A stretch of 64,000 nucleotides of DNA from Robbsia betulipollinis (GCF_026624755.1 NZ_JAPMXC010000010.1:331054-395053), one strand, 5' to 3'; numbered from the stretch's first letter, positions 7,955 through 17,724 are shown. Notes: a model not told the origin generated them from the letters alone. Made by a program: numbers and translations.

Positions 7955-9405
7955 CGGGCGTCCGGCCTCTGGCCTGGCTGGTCGCGGCGATGGTGGGAGT
8001 CGCGGGCAGCGCCCACGCGCAGATGCTCGATGTGCTCCGTACACACGGCGAGGTCGCTGTTTCACCGGCCGCGCCGCTAGTGCGCGACGCCTCATGCGCC
8101 GTAACCGACGAGACCCGCCCGATTGAACTCGAGGACGCGATCCTGATGGCGGTCTGCGCGAATCCGCGCGCCCGCCAGGCGTGGGCCGACGCACGCGCGC
8201 AGGCTGCCGCGCTGGGTCAGGCCGATGCCGCCTTTCTTCCAACGCTGAACACCACGGCCGGTGTCGAGCGCGATACATTGGCCACCACCTACGGCACGAG
8301 TGTGTTCAACGCCCAGCCGATCGAGCAGACGCAGAATTCATCGAGCCGCTATGCGATCCTGAACCTTAGCTGGGTGCTGTTCGATTTTGGCAAGCGCGGC
8401 GCGGCGCAACGGCAGGCGCGAGCCCTGCTCTCGGCCGAAAACGCGGCCCAGGACGAGGTGCTGCAGACCGTATTCTTCGACGCGACGCGTACTTTCTACG
8501 GATTACGCGACGCGCAAGCGTCGCTCGCCGCGGCCCGACGCACCGAGGTGATTGCGCAGGAGAGTCTCGCCGAAGCTGGCGCCAAGCACGCAGCGGGGGC
8601 GGGCACGCTTGCCGACGAGTTGCAGGCACGCACCAGCTACCGCCGCGCGTTACTCGACCGCGTTGACGCCGAGGGGGCGGAGCGCGATGCAACCGGTGCG
8701 CTTGCCGTGGCGCTTGGCCTCAACGCGAACGCGCCGCTGCGGATCGCCTCGCCGGCAGTTGACGCCAATGTCGGCGGCGAGCCCGGGCTCTTCGACACCG
8801 GCATCAACCAGTTGATCGCCGAGGCCGAGGCGCGCCGGCCGTCGCTGCTCGCTGCTCGGGCGCGGCTCAACGCGGCGCGCGCCAACGTCGACGCCATGCG
8901 CGCGCAGGGGCGGCCGACCATATCGCTGGTCGGCAGCTTTACGCAGAACAATCCGTCCTATCAGAGGCAACCGCAAGAAATCCCGGTGACGAGCAGCCGT
9001 GGCAGCACGCTGGGTATCCAGGTCACGATTCCGCTGTTCGAGGGGTTCGCATTAGGTTATCGGATTGAGCAGGCGCAGGCGCAGGCCGATTCGCAGGAGG
9101 CGGCGATGCACGACGCCGAACTCCAGGTATCGCTTGAAGTCTGGCGCGGCTATAACGGCGTGCAGACTGATGCGGACAACCTCGCCAATTCGCGCGACTT
9201 GCTCGACGACGCACAGCAGGCGCTCGACGTGGCACGCGGCCGCTACAAGGAAGGCGTTGGTACGTTCACCGAGCTGTTAAACGTACAAATGGTGCTTGCC
9301 GACGCGCAGCGCCAGCGTGTATCGGCGCTGTCGAAATGGCGGGCTGCGCGGCTCGCTCTGGCGCGCAGCCTTGGCAAACTCGGCGTCTGGCGTCCCGAGC
9401 CATGA
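7951..9405 (+). CDS. TolC-family outer-membrane channel of the exporter
   Basis: 484 aa with a cleavable signal peptide (LAWLVAAMVGVAGSAHA, residues 7-23). The TolC fold shows as two repeated coiled-coil/barrel halves: IELEDAILMAVCANPRARQA near the start of repeat 1, and the half beginning INQLIAEAEARRPSLLAARA for repeat 2. This is the outer-membrane part of the type I exporter with the preceding two genes. It overlaps the ABC gene by four bases and is the last gene of the operon. Having a dedicated TolC sets this cluster apart from mch/mce clusters, which borrow the chromosomal TolC. Confidence 0.88.
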   Translation: MTGVRPLAWLVAAMVGVAGSAHAQMLDVLRTHGEVAVSPAAPLVRDASCAVTDETRPIELEDAILMAVCANPRARQAWADARAQAAALGQADAAFLPTLNTTAGVERDTLATTYGTSVFNAQPIEQTQNSSSRYAILNLSWVLFDFGKRGAAQRQARALLSAENAAQDEVLQTVFFDATRTFYGLRDAQASLAAARRTEVIAQESLAEAGAKHAAGAGTLADELQARTSYRRALLDRVDAEGAERDATGALAVALGLNANAPLRIASPAVDANVGGEPGLFDTGINQLIAEAEARRPSLLAARARLNAARANVDAMRAQGRPTISLVGSFTQNNPSYQRQPQEIPVTSSRGSTLGIQVTIPLFEGFALGYRIEQAQAQADSQEAAMHDAELQVSLEVWRGYNGVQTDADNLANSRDLLDDAQQALDVARGRYKEGVGTFTELLNVQMVLADAQRQRVSALSKWRAARLALARSLGKLGVWRPEP

Positions 9406-9423
9406 CGACAGAGCGGTTCGGGT

Positions 9424-11322
9424 TCAGGCAAACGGGTTCCGGCCGAGATGCGTATCAAAAAACGTAACCATCGCTTCGTAGAACTCGAACCGGTTTTCCT
9501 CGTTCTGGAATCCGTGTCCCTCGTTGTCCTTAAGCATGTATTGGACCTCGACGCCTCGCCCTCGCAGCGCTTCGACGATGCGATCGCTATCCGAGCGGTT
9601 CACGCGCGGATCGTTGGCACCCTGCGCTACGAACAGCGGCGTCACGATGCGATCCGCGAAGAACAGCGGCGAGGCATCGTGTAGCGCACGCCGGCCTTCC
9701 GCAGTGCGCGGATCGCCGATCATTTCATACATCATCTCAATCATCGGCTTCCAGTAAGCCGGTACCGACTCGAGCAGAGTGAACAAGTTTGACACGCCGA
9801 CATAGTCGACGGCCGCAGCATAGCGCTCCGGCGTAAAGGCGATGCCGGCCAGCGTGGCGTAGCCGCCGTAGCTCACACCGTAGATGCCGATACGCTTCGG
9901 ATCGACGACGCCGCGCGCGATCAGCCAGTCGACGCCGTCGTCAATATCGTTCTGCATGGCTCTGCCCCATTGCCCGAACCCGGCCTCCCAGAATGCGCGA
10001 CCATAACCCGTCGAGCCGCGGAAATTGACCTGCAGCACCGCGTAGCCGCGATTGGCGAGCAACTGCGCCTCCGCGTTGAAGCCCCAGTGATTGCGCGCCC
10101 ATGGGCCGCCGTGCGGATTCACGATCAACGGCAGATTAACCGGTTCGTCGTCGAGGGCGAGGCCGTCGGGCAACGTCAAGTAGCCGTGTATCGTCAGTCC
10201 GTCGCGCGAGGGGTAGGCGATCGCGTGCATCGCCGCCATGTCCTCGGGGGCAAGCCAAGGCAGTAAGTCCGCAATCTTCGTCAGGCGCCCGGATGCGAAA
10301 TGATAGATCCATGTCCCGCCTGGCGAGCAATCGTTAGCGGTTCTCACCAGCGCGAGTGACTCGTCGCGCGTGACGCTAGCTAAATTGACCTCGGTGTCAG
10401 GCAGCAGCGCCTCAAGCTTGGCATAGATGCGTGCGGTATGGTCGTCGAGGCAATGCCGCCGGACGCGGTTGTCGGCGTACCAGACGGTGGTGAGGGTACG
10501 ACGGCGCCGTGAATACGACATGCCGGTCAGGTCGACTTCGTCGTGTTCGAACACGAGCGCACCTTCCCGGCCGGTCCTTGGATCGAATTCAAAAATCGCG
10601 ATCCGATCGCGGCTGCGGTTCGACAGCACATACAGGCGCCGCTCGTCGAACGTGAAGAACAGCGGCGAGATCGTCTCGCGAAAACTCATCGTGGCGACCA
10701 CCCTGAACGGCTCGGTCTCGTCGTCACGATATAGCAGCGTCTTGCCGACGCCGTTAGAGGCGATGGCCACGCGCAGCCGGCCCGCGTGGTCCGTCATCCA
10801 AGCCACGATGTTGCCCGGGTTGCGGGCGATCATCGTCGCCTCGCCGTTAGTCACGTTGATGCGCAGTACGTCGAATACCTGCGGGTCGCGCTGGTTATGG
10901 CAGATCAGAATATGTTGATCATCGTCGATCAGACCGTCTACGATCGATGCGCAGATTCCTTCGTGGGGCGTGAGGTCGAGCGGCTCGCCGCCGGCGATCC
11001 GTACGGCCACCACGTGATAGTTCTCGTCGCCGCCGAAGTCCTTCAGGTAAAGCAGATGGCTGCTGCCCTTCCAGCAAAAGCCGAGGATGTCGCGGGCCGT
11101 TTCATGCGTCAGCACCGTAGAGTCGCCGCTCGGCACGCCTTGCGCGTCGAGTTTCTGCACAAACAGATTGAGGCGGCCAGCGTGAACGGCGAGATAGGCG
11201 AGGTGGCAGCCGTCTGGTGCGAGCTGGAATCCGGTGCGCTCTGGATAGCGGAAGAAATCGCGGACTTCGTAGGTTCTAACTGGCGTTGCGGGTTGGGTTG
11301 AACTTGGCCGGGATCCATTCAT
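9424..11322 (-). CDS. S9 family prolyl oligopeptidase (acylaminoacyl-peptidase type)
   Basis: 632 aa with no signal peptide, so cytosolic. An N-terminal beta-propeller (about 20-375) precedes an alpha/beta-hydrolase domain. The triad is visible as S484 in GVSYGGYA, D571 in QGANDPRV and H603 in EGHGF; the conserved NPHGGPW block is present. Family members cut short peptides or release N-acylated residues. It converges on the export operon with only 18 nt between the stops, so it is not cotranscribed. Its place beside a peptide cluster suggests peptide breakdown, precursor trimming or self-protection, as with some RiPP-linked S9 enzymes, but a housekeeping role is equally possible. Confidence 0.88.
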   Translation of the reverse strand: MNGSRPSSTQPATPVRTYEVRDFFRYPERTGFQLAPDGCHLAYLAVHAGRLNLFVQKLDAQGVPSGDSTVLTHETARDILGFCWKGSSHLLYLKDFGGDENYHVVAVRIAGGEPLDLTPHEGICASIVDGLIDDDQHILICHNQRDPQVFDVLRINVTNGEATMIARNPGNIVAWMTDHAGRLRVAIASNGVGKTLLYRDDETEPFRVVATMSFRETISPLFFTFDERRLYVLSNRSRDRIAIFEFDPRTGREGALVFEHDEVDLTGMSYSRRRRTLTTVWYADNRVRRHCLDDHTARIYAKLEALLPDTEVNLASVTRDESLALVRTANDCSPGGTWIYHFASGRLTKIADLLPWLAPEDMAAMHAIAYPSRDGLTIHGYLTLPDGLALDDEPVNLPLIVNPHGGPWARNHWGFNAEAQLLANRGYAVLQVNFRGSTGYGRAFWEAGFGQWGRAMQNDIDDGVDWLIARGVVDPKRIGIYGVSYGGYATLAGIAFTPERYAAAVDYVGVSNLFTLLESVPAYWKPMIEMMYEMIGDPRTAEGRRALHDASPLFFADRIVTPLFVAQGANDPRVNRSDSDRIVEALRGRGVEVQYMLKDNEGHGFQNEENRFEFYEAMVTFFDTHLGRNPFA

Positions 11323-11600
11323 GTGTCCGTTCGCTCCGGTGGGGTCGATAATCGGATACTGTGCGAGATGCGTTGCGTATTTTAGCAGGCCGCTGAAATA
11401 CCCGTCACTGATGCGTTCGGATATGCCAACTGACGGTGGAAGATGACATCAGAAACTGCCGGCTCCAGCGGCGATCTGGGGGCAGCATTAACAGCATTTT
11501 ATTTTCGGTCGAACGTGAAAACTAGGCCAGACACGCGTGATCTGGCCCGGTTCCCACGTACATCAGAATCTTGGTATTTTCTGATGAACGGAGAAGCGAA

Positions 11601-11927
11601 ATGGATAAACGAAATGGCGCTCCCAATCGAAGCTATGCGCACGAGTCCAGGGTCGAAGCGGTGCGCCTTGCAAAGTCCGTAGGCGTAAACGAAGCTCCCA
11701 AACGTCTAGGCATTCCTCAATCCAGTGTGGGTAATTGGGTGCAGCGAGCTCGCGGAGGCGAGGCAGTATCGGCGGCAGGCGGCACACCCAAGGACAAGAT
11801 GGCCGTGGTGACGATGACAGAACTCGAAGCTGAGGTATCGCGCCGGCGACGGGAGCTGGCGAACGCCAAACTTGACCTTGAAATCGTAAAAAAAGCGGCG
11901 GTATACTTCGCGAAGGAGTCGCAGTGA
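11601..11927 (+). CDS. IS3-family transposase OrfA
   Basis: 108 aa from the ATG at 11601, which has a GGAG at about 11590. It contains a transposase_8-type helix-turn-helix (SRVEAVRLAKSVGVNEAPKR, then LGIPQSSVGNWVQRA) and the leucine-zipper-like ELEAEVSRRRRELANAKLDL stretch, ending with the usual IVKKAAVYFAKE. It overlaps the orfB start by four bases, as in IS3 elements that use frameshifting. The gene itself looks intact, but its partner is cut after about 60 codons, so the element cannot move by itself. Confidence 0.8.
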   Translation: MDKRNGAPNRSYAHESRVEAVRLAKSVGVNEAPKRLGIPQSSVGNWVQRARGGEAVSAAGGTPKDKMAVVTMTELEAEVSRRRRELANAKLDLEIVKKAAVYFAKESQ

Positions 11928-12103
11928 AATATACCTGGATTACGCAACACAACGACATTTTTAACGTCAGCCGGATGTGCCGACAACTTGGTGTATCGCG
12001 TTCCGGTTACTGCCAATGGCGAGTGCTGGCACCCAGCAAACGCATCTGCGAGAACACACTTTTGGATGCGCAAGTCGCCCAGATTTCTACGTCTGGGAAA
12101 TAT
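11924..12103 (+). pseudogene. IS3-family transposase OrfB, first 60 codons
   Basis: The frame opens with the N-terminal HTH_21 region typical of OrfB (VSRMCRQLGVSRSGYCQWR) and runs to SGKYG, where all OrfB similarity stops. From about 12104 the sequence is AT-rich and unrelated. The DDE core is missing, so this is a truncated IS3 copy. The break marks a deletion or a later recombination. No terminal repeat can be assigned on the right side. Confidence 0.7.
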
Positions 12104-12746
12104 GGTGTCATCTTCAGCTTGTCATTTTATCGCGGTAATTCATTAAGAAGAGGAGCTTTGAACTTAAATTATGATGTATTTCGAACAGGGATACTTTAGA
12201 TGTCGGTTTTTCTGCCAGGGCGGTCGTCTGCCTGGACTAACGTCAATGACTGTATTCGACTGGAAAGCGGCTATGCTAGTTAAAGATATCATGCAGACGT
12301 TGCTTAGCAATTCGATCTTCGGTCGAGCAAAGCTCCAACGGTGGTTATTGTACGTATTACCGTGATTGATCCATAATCTAAGCTTAACTAGATCGCATTA
12401 AGGGTACAGTGTCACACCAAGGACCTGATGCTTGTCTTTTACGTACGGTCAAATACGTTATAGTCGAGAAAATTGAGTTAGGAGACGTAATTTGTGTGTT
12501 GGAATTTTCTGAAATTAAAAAATAAAAAAGACAATGAAAAAGACGGAGGCGGGTGGCTTTAGATCTTGAACCGCGCCGGGTTTCGTGGGGGCTATTTGGT
12601 TTAAGTTGATACAGTTTCGGCGTAGGCAACTTTGGACTGACCATGCCTCGAAACGATGTACAGCAGAGCTCAGCCAATCCGTTCAATGTCCAGTTGCGTA
12701 TGGCGAGTCTCAAACATGTAATGCAAATTAATTTTATACCAAGGTA
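12104..12746. other. AT-rich stretch without a recognised gene
   Basis: Base composition falls clearly below that of the flanks. Open frames here (for example a 109-codon minus frame at 12384-12713) show neither a credible ribosome-binding site nor protein-like composition. It probably represents foreign or decayed DNA joined to the broken IS3 copy. Confidence 0.5.
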
Positions 12747-13244
12747 TCATTTGAGTTTCCTTTGTATTGGCAGACGTTCGTGGCCGCGATCATCTATGCG
12801 AAGTACTGCGGCGATCTGGCGACGAATCGAAATTATTTCCGGGGTCTCTGCCATTGCGTACTTTATTTTTTGAATAGTGATTGCATCATAGGAATTTCTT
12901 ATGCCAAGTTCAATAATTGCGTCACGAGGATCGAACGAATTCATACGTGAACGGACCCAATTGAACTGCTCTGGATCCAATAATTCAGTTTTGACTTTTA
13001 TTCCAATAAAAAGAAGTTCGCGCCGAACCATTTTTGGATCATGAGAAATAAAAATTTGTTTATGGAAAAATAATCCAAAAATTGGTATGCCAATAATTAT
13101 TACGAAAACCGCAATAATCCATGGGCCGGACGCGTGGCTGGAATTGTATAGCCTCAAGCTGCTCGCAGTAACCGCCGCCATATATGCAAGGGTGGGCCAC
13201 ATGCGGCCACGCGTTGAGAAACGAATAGTGATCTCCGACAACAT
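12747..13244 (-). CDS. Hypothetical membrane protein
   Basis: 165 aa if begun at the internal ATG (MLSEITIRFSTRGRMW); a longer frame would start at 13331. One or two hydrophobic segments lie near the N-terminus (PTLAYMAAVTASSLRLY, and WIIAVFVIIIGIPIFGLFF), followed by a charged, mixed alpha/beta C-terminal part of about 100 residues. The codon use is AT-richer than the neighbours, pointing to recent acquisition. No family is recognised. It could be a real small membrane protein or a remnant; nothing next to it suggests a function. Confidence 0.4.
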   Translation of the reverse strand: MLSEITIRFSTRGRMWPTLAYMAAVTASSLRLYNSSHASGPWIIAVFVIIIGIPIFGLFFHKQIFISHDPKMVRRELLFIGIKVKTELLDPEQFNWVRSRMNSFDPRDAIIELGIRNSYDAITIQKIKYAMAETPEIISIRRQIAAVLRIDDRGHERLPIQRKLK

Positions 13245-13614
13245 ATTTGTTCTCCGCCCTGATATTATCGTGCTATATCTATTCCTGCCTGCTGACCCGC
13301 CAGATTTCCTACGACCAATCGGTCCTAACAATAACTGCGATCATAGATCCTCAAGCAATTCTTCCGATAATTTTTATATCTCATCAGAATAATCCAGTCA
13401 TCCGATCTCATTATGAAATCGGAGATCCTCCCAGGCTTGGATTGGCCCGGGAAGATGCCCTGGCTGGACGCTTACCACCTATGAGTCACAGGAGCTATTT
13501 AACGCGCTGCGGTATGAGCGGCTGCCAGAAACCTTGGCAGGTCTGCATTTCGTCGTCTTTGCCATGCTATGCTTTCCCTCACTGTTCCGATTATGCAAAA
13601 TGCATAACACCGGT
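13245..13614. other. Intergenic stretch, possible decayed frame
   Basis: No clear gene. A plus-strand stretch at about 13480-13610 reads as protein-like sequence (YESQELFNALRYERLPETL, then a hydrophobic run) without a start and runs into the chemoreceptor stop region. It may be the tail of a lost gene. Confidence 0.3.
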
Positions 13615-15168
13615 CTAGGTCAGCGAAAACGTCTTGACGGCGTCTTCTAGTTGCACGGACTGCGCTTCCAAGGACTGCGCGGCCGCGGCAGCCTCCTCGA
13701 CTAGAGCGGCGTTCTGCTGCGTGGCCGCGTCCATCTTGTGCACAGCTTGATAGGCCTGCTCGATGCCGCGGCGTTGTTCGTCGGACGCGACCGCTATCTC
13801 GCCGATAATGTGAGTGACATGCTTGATGGAAGATTCCACTTCGGTCATCGAAGTGCCTACATCCTTGGCCTGCTCCACGCCCACGTGCACCATCGATACC
13901 GCAGAGCCAATCAGATCCTTGATTTCCTTGGCGGCGGTGGCCGAGCGTTGCGCCAAGTTGCGCACCTCGCTGGCAACCACGGCGAAGCCGCGGCCCTGTT
14001 CGCCGGCGCGCGCTGCCTCGACCGCGGCGTTGAGCGCGAGAATATTCGTCTGGAAGGCGATGCCTTCAATGACGCCAGTGATTTCGGACATCTTGACCGC
14101 GCTGCCGCTGATGTTCTCCATCGTCACAGCCATCGTCCGGACTGCCTCGCTGCTGGCCACGGCTCGGTCCGCAGACGCGGTTGCCAGCGCGTTCGCTTCC
14201 TTCGCGTTGTCCGAGTTCTGTTTCACCGTTTCCGTCAGTTTCGTCATGCTTGCGGCTGCCTGCCCGAGGGACGCTGCCTGCTCTTCCGTGCGCGCGGCCA
14301 GGTCGTTATTGCCCAGGGCAATTTCCCTGCTGCCGGAAGCGACGTTGGCCGCGTTCGCGCGTACGGCGCTGACCACCTGACGCAATGCGCACTGCATTTC
14401 GTACATCGCGGCGATAATGCTGTTCGGCGCCGCCTTGTGCGCGTCGCGCGACGCCAGGTCGCCCTGCGCGATCGCCTGGGTCAGCGCGCGCACTTCGTGC
14501 GGCTCAGCGCCCAACTGCCGGACAATCGAACGGGTCAGAAGGAAGCCGAGAGCAACGGCCAGGGCGACAGCGGCGAGCAGCGTGCCGAGGACTAGCACCC
14601 GTGCCTGTTGGAAATTGCGCTGGCTTTGTTCGCCGATAGCGACGTTGTATCGGGTTTGAGCGTTCAGGAAGCGAGTGATGGTGTCCTGCAACGCCTGCAT
14701 CGCGGGGGCCGCGCGTGTTACCAGCCAGGCGCCTGCCTCCTCGCGGTGCCCCTGTTGCGCGAGTTCCACAAAATGGTTGAAATCCGGCGCGGCGTGGCTC
14801 GCATTCATATCCGCGATGTCTTTCGCCAGACGTGACGTGTCGGCGTTTCCCTCACTGATTTGACGCAGTTTGTCGAGTTGCTGCACGAAACGCAGCTTGG
14901 CCGCCATGGCGCGTTGCACCGCAGCGTCAATCGCGGCCTTGTCGCTGACGATCAGCGTCGTCTGGATGCCATCCACGCCGATGCGTACTTGGCGGGACAA
15001 GTCCTCTGCGATCGCCAGCTTAACGTTAGCGTCGTTGACAACGCTCGACAGATTGACGTTCAGCACCGAGATTTGCCAGAGCGCCATCGCGCCCATCATG
15101 CTGCATACCAGGACCACTGCGGCGAACGACAATTGCAATTGGCTGGCGATCTTCATCTTGTTGAACAT
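13615..15168 (-). CDS. Methyl-accepting chemotaxis protein
   Basis: 517 aa from the ATG giving [12 protein letters not shown]; the frame is open 56 codons further up, but those are not family-like. It has an N-terminal helix ([20 protein letters not shown]), a periplasmic four-helix-bundle sensor of about 150 residues, a second helix ([19 protein letters not shown]), a HAMP region and a cytosolic coiled coil. The hairpin tip is [20 protein letters not shown] with [19 protein letters not shown], the CheA/CheW contact. It ends in VKTFSLT and lacks the NWETF-type CheR tether. It signals unknown ligands to the flagellar chemotaxis system. It is a lone gene between IS remnants. Confidence 0.93.
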   Translation of the reverse strand: MFNKMKIASQLQLSFAAVVLVCSMMGAMALWQISVLNVNLSSVVNDANVKLAIAEDLSRQVRIGVDGIQTTLIVSDKAAIDAAVQRAMAAKLRFVQQLDKLRQISEGNADTSRLAKDIADMNASHAAPDFNHFVELAQQGHREEAGAWLVTRAAPAMQALQDTITRFLNAQTRYNVAIGEQSQRNFQQARVLVLGTLLAAVALAVALGFLLTRSIVRQLGAEPHEVRALTQAIAQGDLASRDAHKAAPNSIIAAMYEMQCALRQVVSAVRANAANVASGSREIALGNNDLAARTEEQAASLGQAAASMTKLTETVKQNSDNAKEANALATASADRAVASSEAVRTMAVTMENISGSAVKMSEITGVIEGIAFQTNILALNAAVEAARAGEQGRGFAVVASEVRNLAQRSATAAKEIKDLIGSAVSMVHVGVEQAKDVGTSMTEVESSIKHVTHIIGEIAVASDEQRRGIEQAYQAVHKMDAATQQNAALVEEAAAAAQSLEAQSVQLEDAVKTFSLT

Positions 15169-15700
15169 CAGGAATTTTTCCGTTTTGGCTGGGAAGGCCG
15201 GTTTGCCGCCTTTCGATAGAAAGCACATCGCTATGCATTTCCTTTGGATCCGACTGATCGGCGACCGCCCGACGAGAATCGTCTTTTCCGTGTTAACAAC
15301 GGCAAATTTGGAAATAAGTTGAATATTCATACCCAACTATTTTTACTTCTGAAATCAAGGTGTCGGTAGATCTGAATCGTGTTGGTTGCGCCTCTGATCG
15401 TAAGCGGACGCCCTGCACCGTCTTTCGGCTGCCGCCGATTTGAGTGAAGCTGATCAGCTCGGCGCCGATCACCGCATCGGCCTCCCGCATCTGGCGCACG
15501 CGAACGAGGCCGGCGCGCTCTTCGAAACATAACGCCTCGGGCAATGGCGTCCCGCGCTCAGCGGCAACGCTCTCCATCACGAAGTCCGTACCGATGGTTG
15601 GTCTCCAGGTGCGTGCCGTCCGGGATCGACCATGTGCCGATAAAGCGCCGCACGGTTTCAAGGTCCCCGGGAGCGACCTGCGTGTGTTCGACCGGGCGTC
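15169..15700. other. Region without an intact gene
   Basis: Upstream of the chemoreceptor. The open frames on both strands (including a 210-codon minus frame at 15293-15925) look like mirrors of one another and carry no recognisable domain. The right part probably belongs to the broken CGNR gene that follows. Confidence 0.4.
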
Positions 15701-15901
15701 ATGAGACTGCGCGTCGCGCATGCTGACCCGATATTCGTCGCCTTCGTCCCGTCGATGGTGGCGAACGCGATCCTGACGAGTGAATGGCGGCGTTTGAAGA
15801 CCTGCGCCGGTTGCCGACGGGTGTTCTACGATCACACGCGCAATGGCAGCAAGCGATGGTGCGGTATGACGAAGGGCGGACCCGATGGCCGGGCCCGGTA
15901 A
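15701..15901 (+). pseudogene. CGNR zinc-finger regulator, C-terminal remnant
   Basis: The frame reads RLKTCAGCRRVFYDHTRNGSKRWCGM, matching the zinc-finger end of CGNR (ABATE-type) transcriptional regulators, in which a CxxC pair precedes SRNGSRRWCSM and then CGNR. The first cysteines and RNGSKRWC are kept, but the closing CGNRAK has become TKGGPDGRAR. The N-terminal ABATE domain cannot be found in frame upstream. It is a dead fragment. Just downstream (about 15950-16020) a frame with NAYIESYN recalls the C-terminal end of an IS3 OrfB; that second match is weak. Confidence 0.6.
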
Positions 15902-16089
15902 CTGGCGAAGCGGGTCCTGAATCACCCTGCCTCCTTGATACTCGGGGCCGTTCAGAATGCCTACATCGAAAGCTACAACAAAACAGAAGTTAACTATCGC
16001 GATTTAGCCTCTACCCCCGACGACCGTTAAAAATGGCGGGACTACCGGGTACCGGTGGCCACGATCGGCAATGAGGCATGAAGCCAATT

Positions 16090-16529
16090 GAGACAACATG
16101 GTATTCGGAAAACGCCAGGATCGCCGACACGGCCGGACCGACAGGATGGAGGATGGTTTTAAGATAGGCGTCTTCGTAGTTGAAGATGTGACTGCCGACG
16201 CCGTTGATGAACACGGCGTTCACAATGCCGAAACGGTCGCTGCGCCCCGGCAAGCTGGCCTATGGCGGGCCCGAAAACGGACGCGAAGCGGCAATCGCAC
16301 ACTTCACCGGGTTTTCCCGCGATCCGCCGACGGCGCCGCCCACCCAATTCAGAAGCGTACGTGTGCCTTCCTTGCGCACCTCCGCGGGCGGATCGTCATA
16401 GCGCGCGTTGACGTGATAGTTGGCGAGGATGCGCGCGACCCGGGGAACGGTTGTCAGACCGGTCGCGGCTGCTTTGCCACCAGCGGCATCACCGCCTGCC
16501 CCGTTGTTCCCGGTCAGGGCTGCGAACAC
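16090..16529 (-). pseudogene. MmgE/PrpD-family protein, N-terminal fragment
   Basis: Two minus frames join to give the start of a 2-methylcitrate-dehydratase-like protein. The first has VARILANYHVNARYDDPP followed by LNWVGGAVGG, and the second has GIVNAVFINGVGSHIFNYED then LHPVGPAVSAILAFSE. This is the NG..H..(D/E)D and HP pattern of the MmgE/PrpD fold. A frameshift at about 16256 separates them, and similarity stops near 16110, so about 300 residues are missing. It is non-functional. The missing part was probably removed with the IS3 sequence to its left. Confidence 0.65.
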
Positions 16530-16690
16530 CGGTTCATGGAAGCCATGGACGCGACTGCGACGGTCTTAGGAAATTGACGGCTGCACGGGGCGTGTCTCCG
16601 CTTGTTGTGCCGTTCGACCATACCACGACGGATCGGACAGCGTGGATTCCCGGAGGCCTTCGCATCGAACCGTTCGAGCGGATTCTCGCG

Positions 16691-17635
16691 TCAGGACCGG
16701 TGTTGAAGCATGGGCGGATCGAACGCTTCATCCACCTGCAGTTCGTCGACGGCCATGATGAATTCCCATGGGGTTTCCAGGCGGGACTGTCCCTCTGTCG
16801 TTATGTTGGGAAATTCGAACACCACCCTGCGCAGTTTCTCTCGCCGTTGCGGGTAGCGCGGGCCGTCGACAAACAATTGGCATACGCCTTCCCACAACAG
16901 GGTGCGGCCCATTGGATCATGGCCGAACGTACTCTCTGCGAGATTCGGCAGAATGCTGTTGAAGGTGCGCGAATTCGGCTCTTTCTCGCCTTCTTCCGTC
17001 ATTTTGAGGTTGGGCAGACACAGTCCGGCGAAAGCGCGCTCCCCCATGAAGCGGGCAAGGGTCTGCCTCCCAGGGACGGTCATTTCGGCGATGAGGTTTA
17101 GTAGAAGATCCTGGTCCATCTGCGAGTGGCCGGTTCGCGCGAGCGCTGTTCGCAACTCGTCCCCGACTTTTGCAATGTGCTCCGCACCGAGCATCGAACA
17201 AATCGCTTCGATAGCCTGAAGATAGGTCCATGCGCCGTCAACGGGCCGTTGCGGCCTGCCTGCCTCGGGCGCGACGGCACATCGGACGGCAAGCTGCTCC
17301 GCCACGTCGCGCACGCGTGCCTTCAGGCCCGGCGGCAGGCACGCGCCGAGGTCGTTACCGGCAAGCATGGCCTCACGCTCGAGCGCGACGGCCTTCATGT
17401 CGGCGATGCGTTTCATCTGGCCGGCAGCCACACGGCGGATATCGGCCAGCGGCCGCTGCACAGGACTGCCGAAAAATGCGCCGCCGCCGCGAGTCGCCCG
17501 GCTCGGCAGATCAGCGAGCGATGCATCGCCCGAAGTCCGGCGCGTTTCCAGCGGAGCATTTGTCGAGACGTTGCCCGCGGCAGGAGGGGTGTCGATGGGG
17601 GATGCAGGGAGTTGTTGCGTATCGGGTATGCGCAT
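16691..17635 (-). CDS. Candidate type III secreted effector, MRIP-type N-terminus
   Basis: 314 aa with no recognised domain. The first 60 residues are rich in Ser, Pro, Thr and Ala, polar and probably disordered (MRIPDTQQLPASPIDTPP), the usual make-up of a type III secretion signal. The rest is predicted mostly helical with conserved-looking charged and aromatic residues. A perfect TTCG-N16-TTCG box lies 65 nt upstream, with a CACCAT -10-like hexamer 33 nt beyond it. The N-terminus strongly resembles that of the EspL-like protein at 41866-43530 (MRIPHDTG). No neighbour forms an operon with it. Its target and activity are unknown. Confidence 0.55.
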   Translation of the reverse strand: MRIPDTQQLPASPIDTPPAAGNVSTNAPLETRRTSGDASLADLPSRATRGGGAFFGSPVQRPLADIRRVAAGQMKRIADMKAVALEREAMLAGNDLGACLPPGLKARVRDVAEQLAVRCAVAPEAGRPQRPVDGAWTYLQAIEAICSMLGAEHIAKVGDELRTALARTGHSQMDQDLLLNLIAEMTVPGRQTLARFMGERAFAGLCLPNLKMTEEGEKEPNSRTFNSILPNLAESTFGHDPMGRTLLWEGVCQLFVDGPRYPQRREKLRRVVFEFPNITTEGQSRLETPWEFIMAVDELQVDEAFDPPMLQHRS

Positions 17636-17700
17636 TACCTGTATTTTGTATTAAAAATCGATGGTGCCTTTGGCGCGGAATCTCCATACCCATGGGTAGC

Positions 17701-17724
17701 GAAATTCCGGGGCAATACGCGAAG
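17701..17724 (-). promoter_or_regulatory. hrp_II box (TTCG-N16-TTCG)
   Basis: On the plus strand it reads CGAA (17701-17704), 16 bases, CGAA (17721-17724). In Ralstonia and Burkholderia this box is used by HrpB-type AraC activators for type III genes, with a YANNNT -10 about 30-32 nt further on. Here CACCAT lies 33 nt on, and the effector ATG follows at 65 nt. Confidence 0.65.

Noticed and set aside
12384-12713. 109-codon minus frame in the AT-rich stretch
   Set aside because: No start context, Ser/Thr/Arg-biased composition, no hydrophobic core pattern.
15293-15925. 210-codon minus frame
   Set aside because: Overlaps the CGNR remnant on the other strand, which shows true homology; the minus frame has no recognisable motif.
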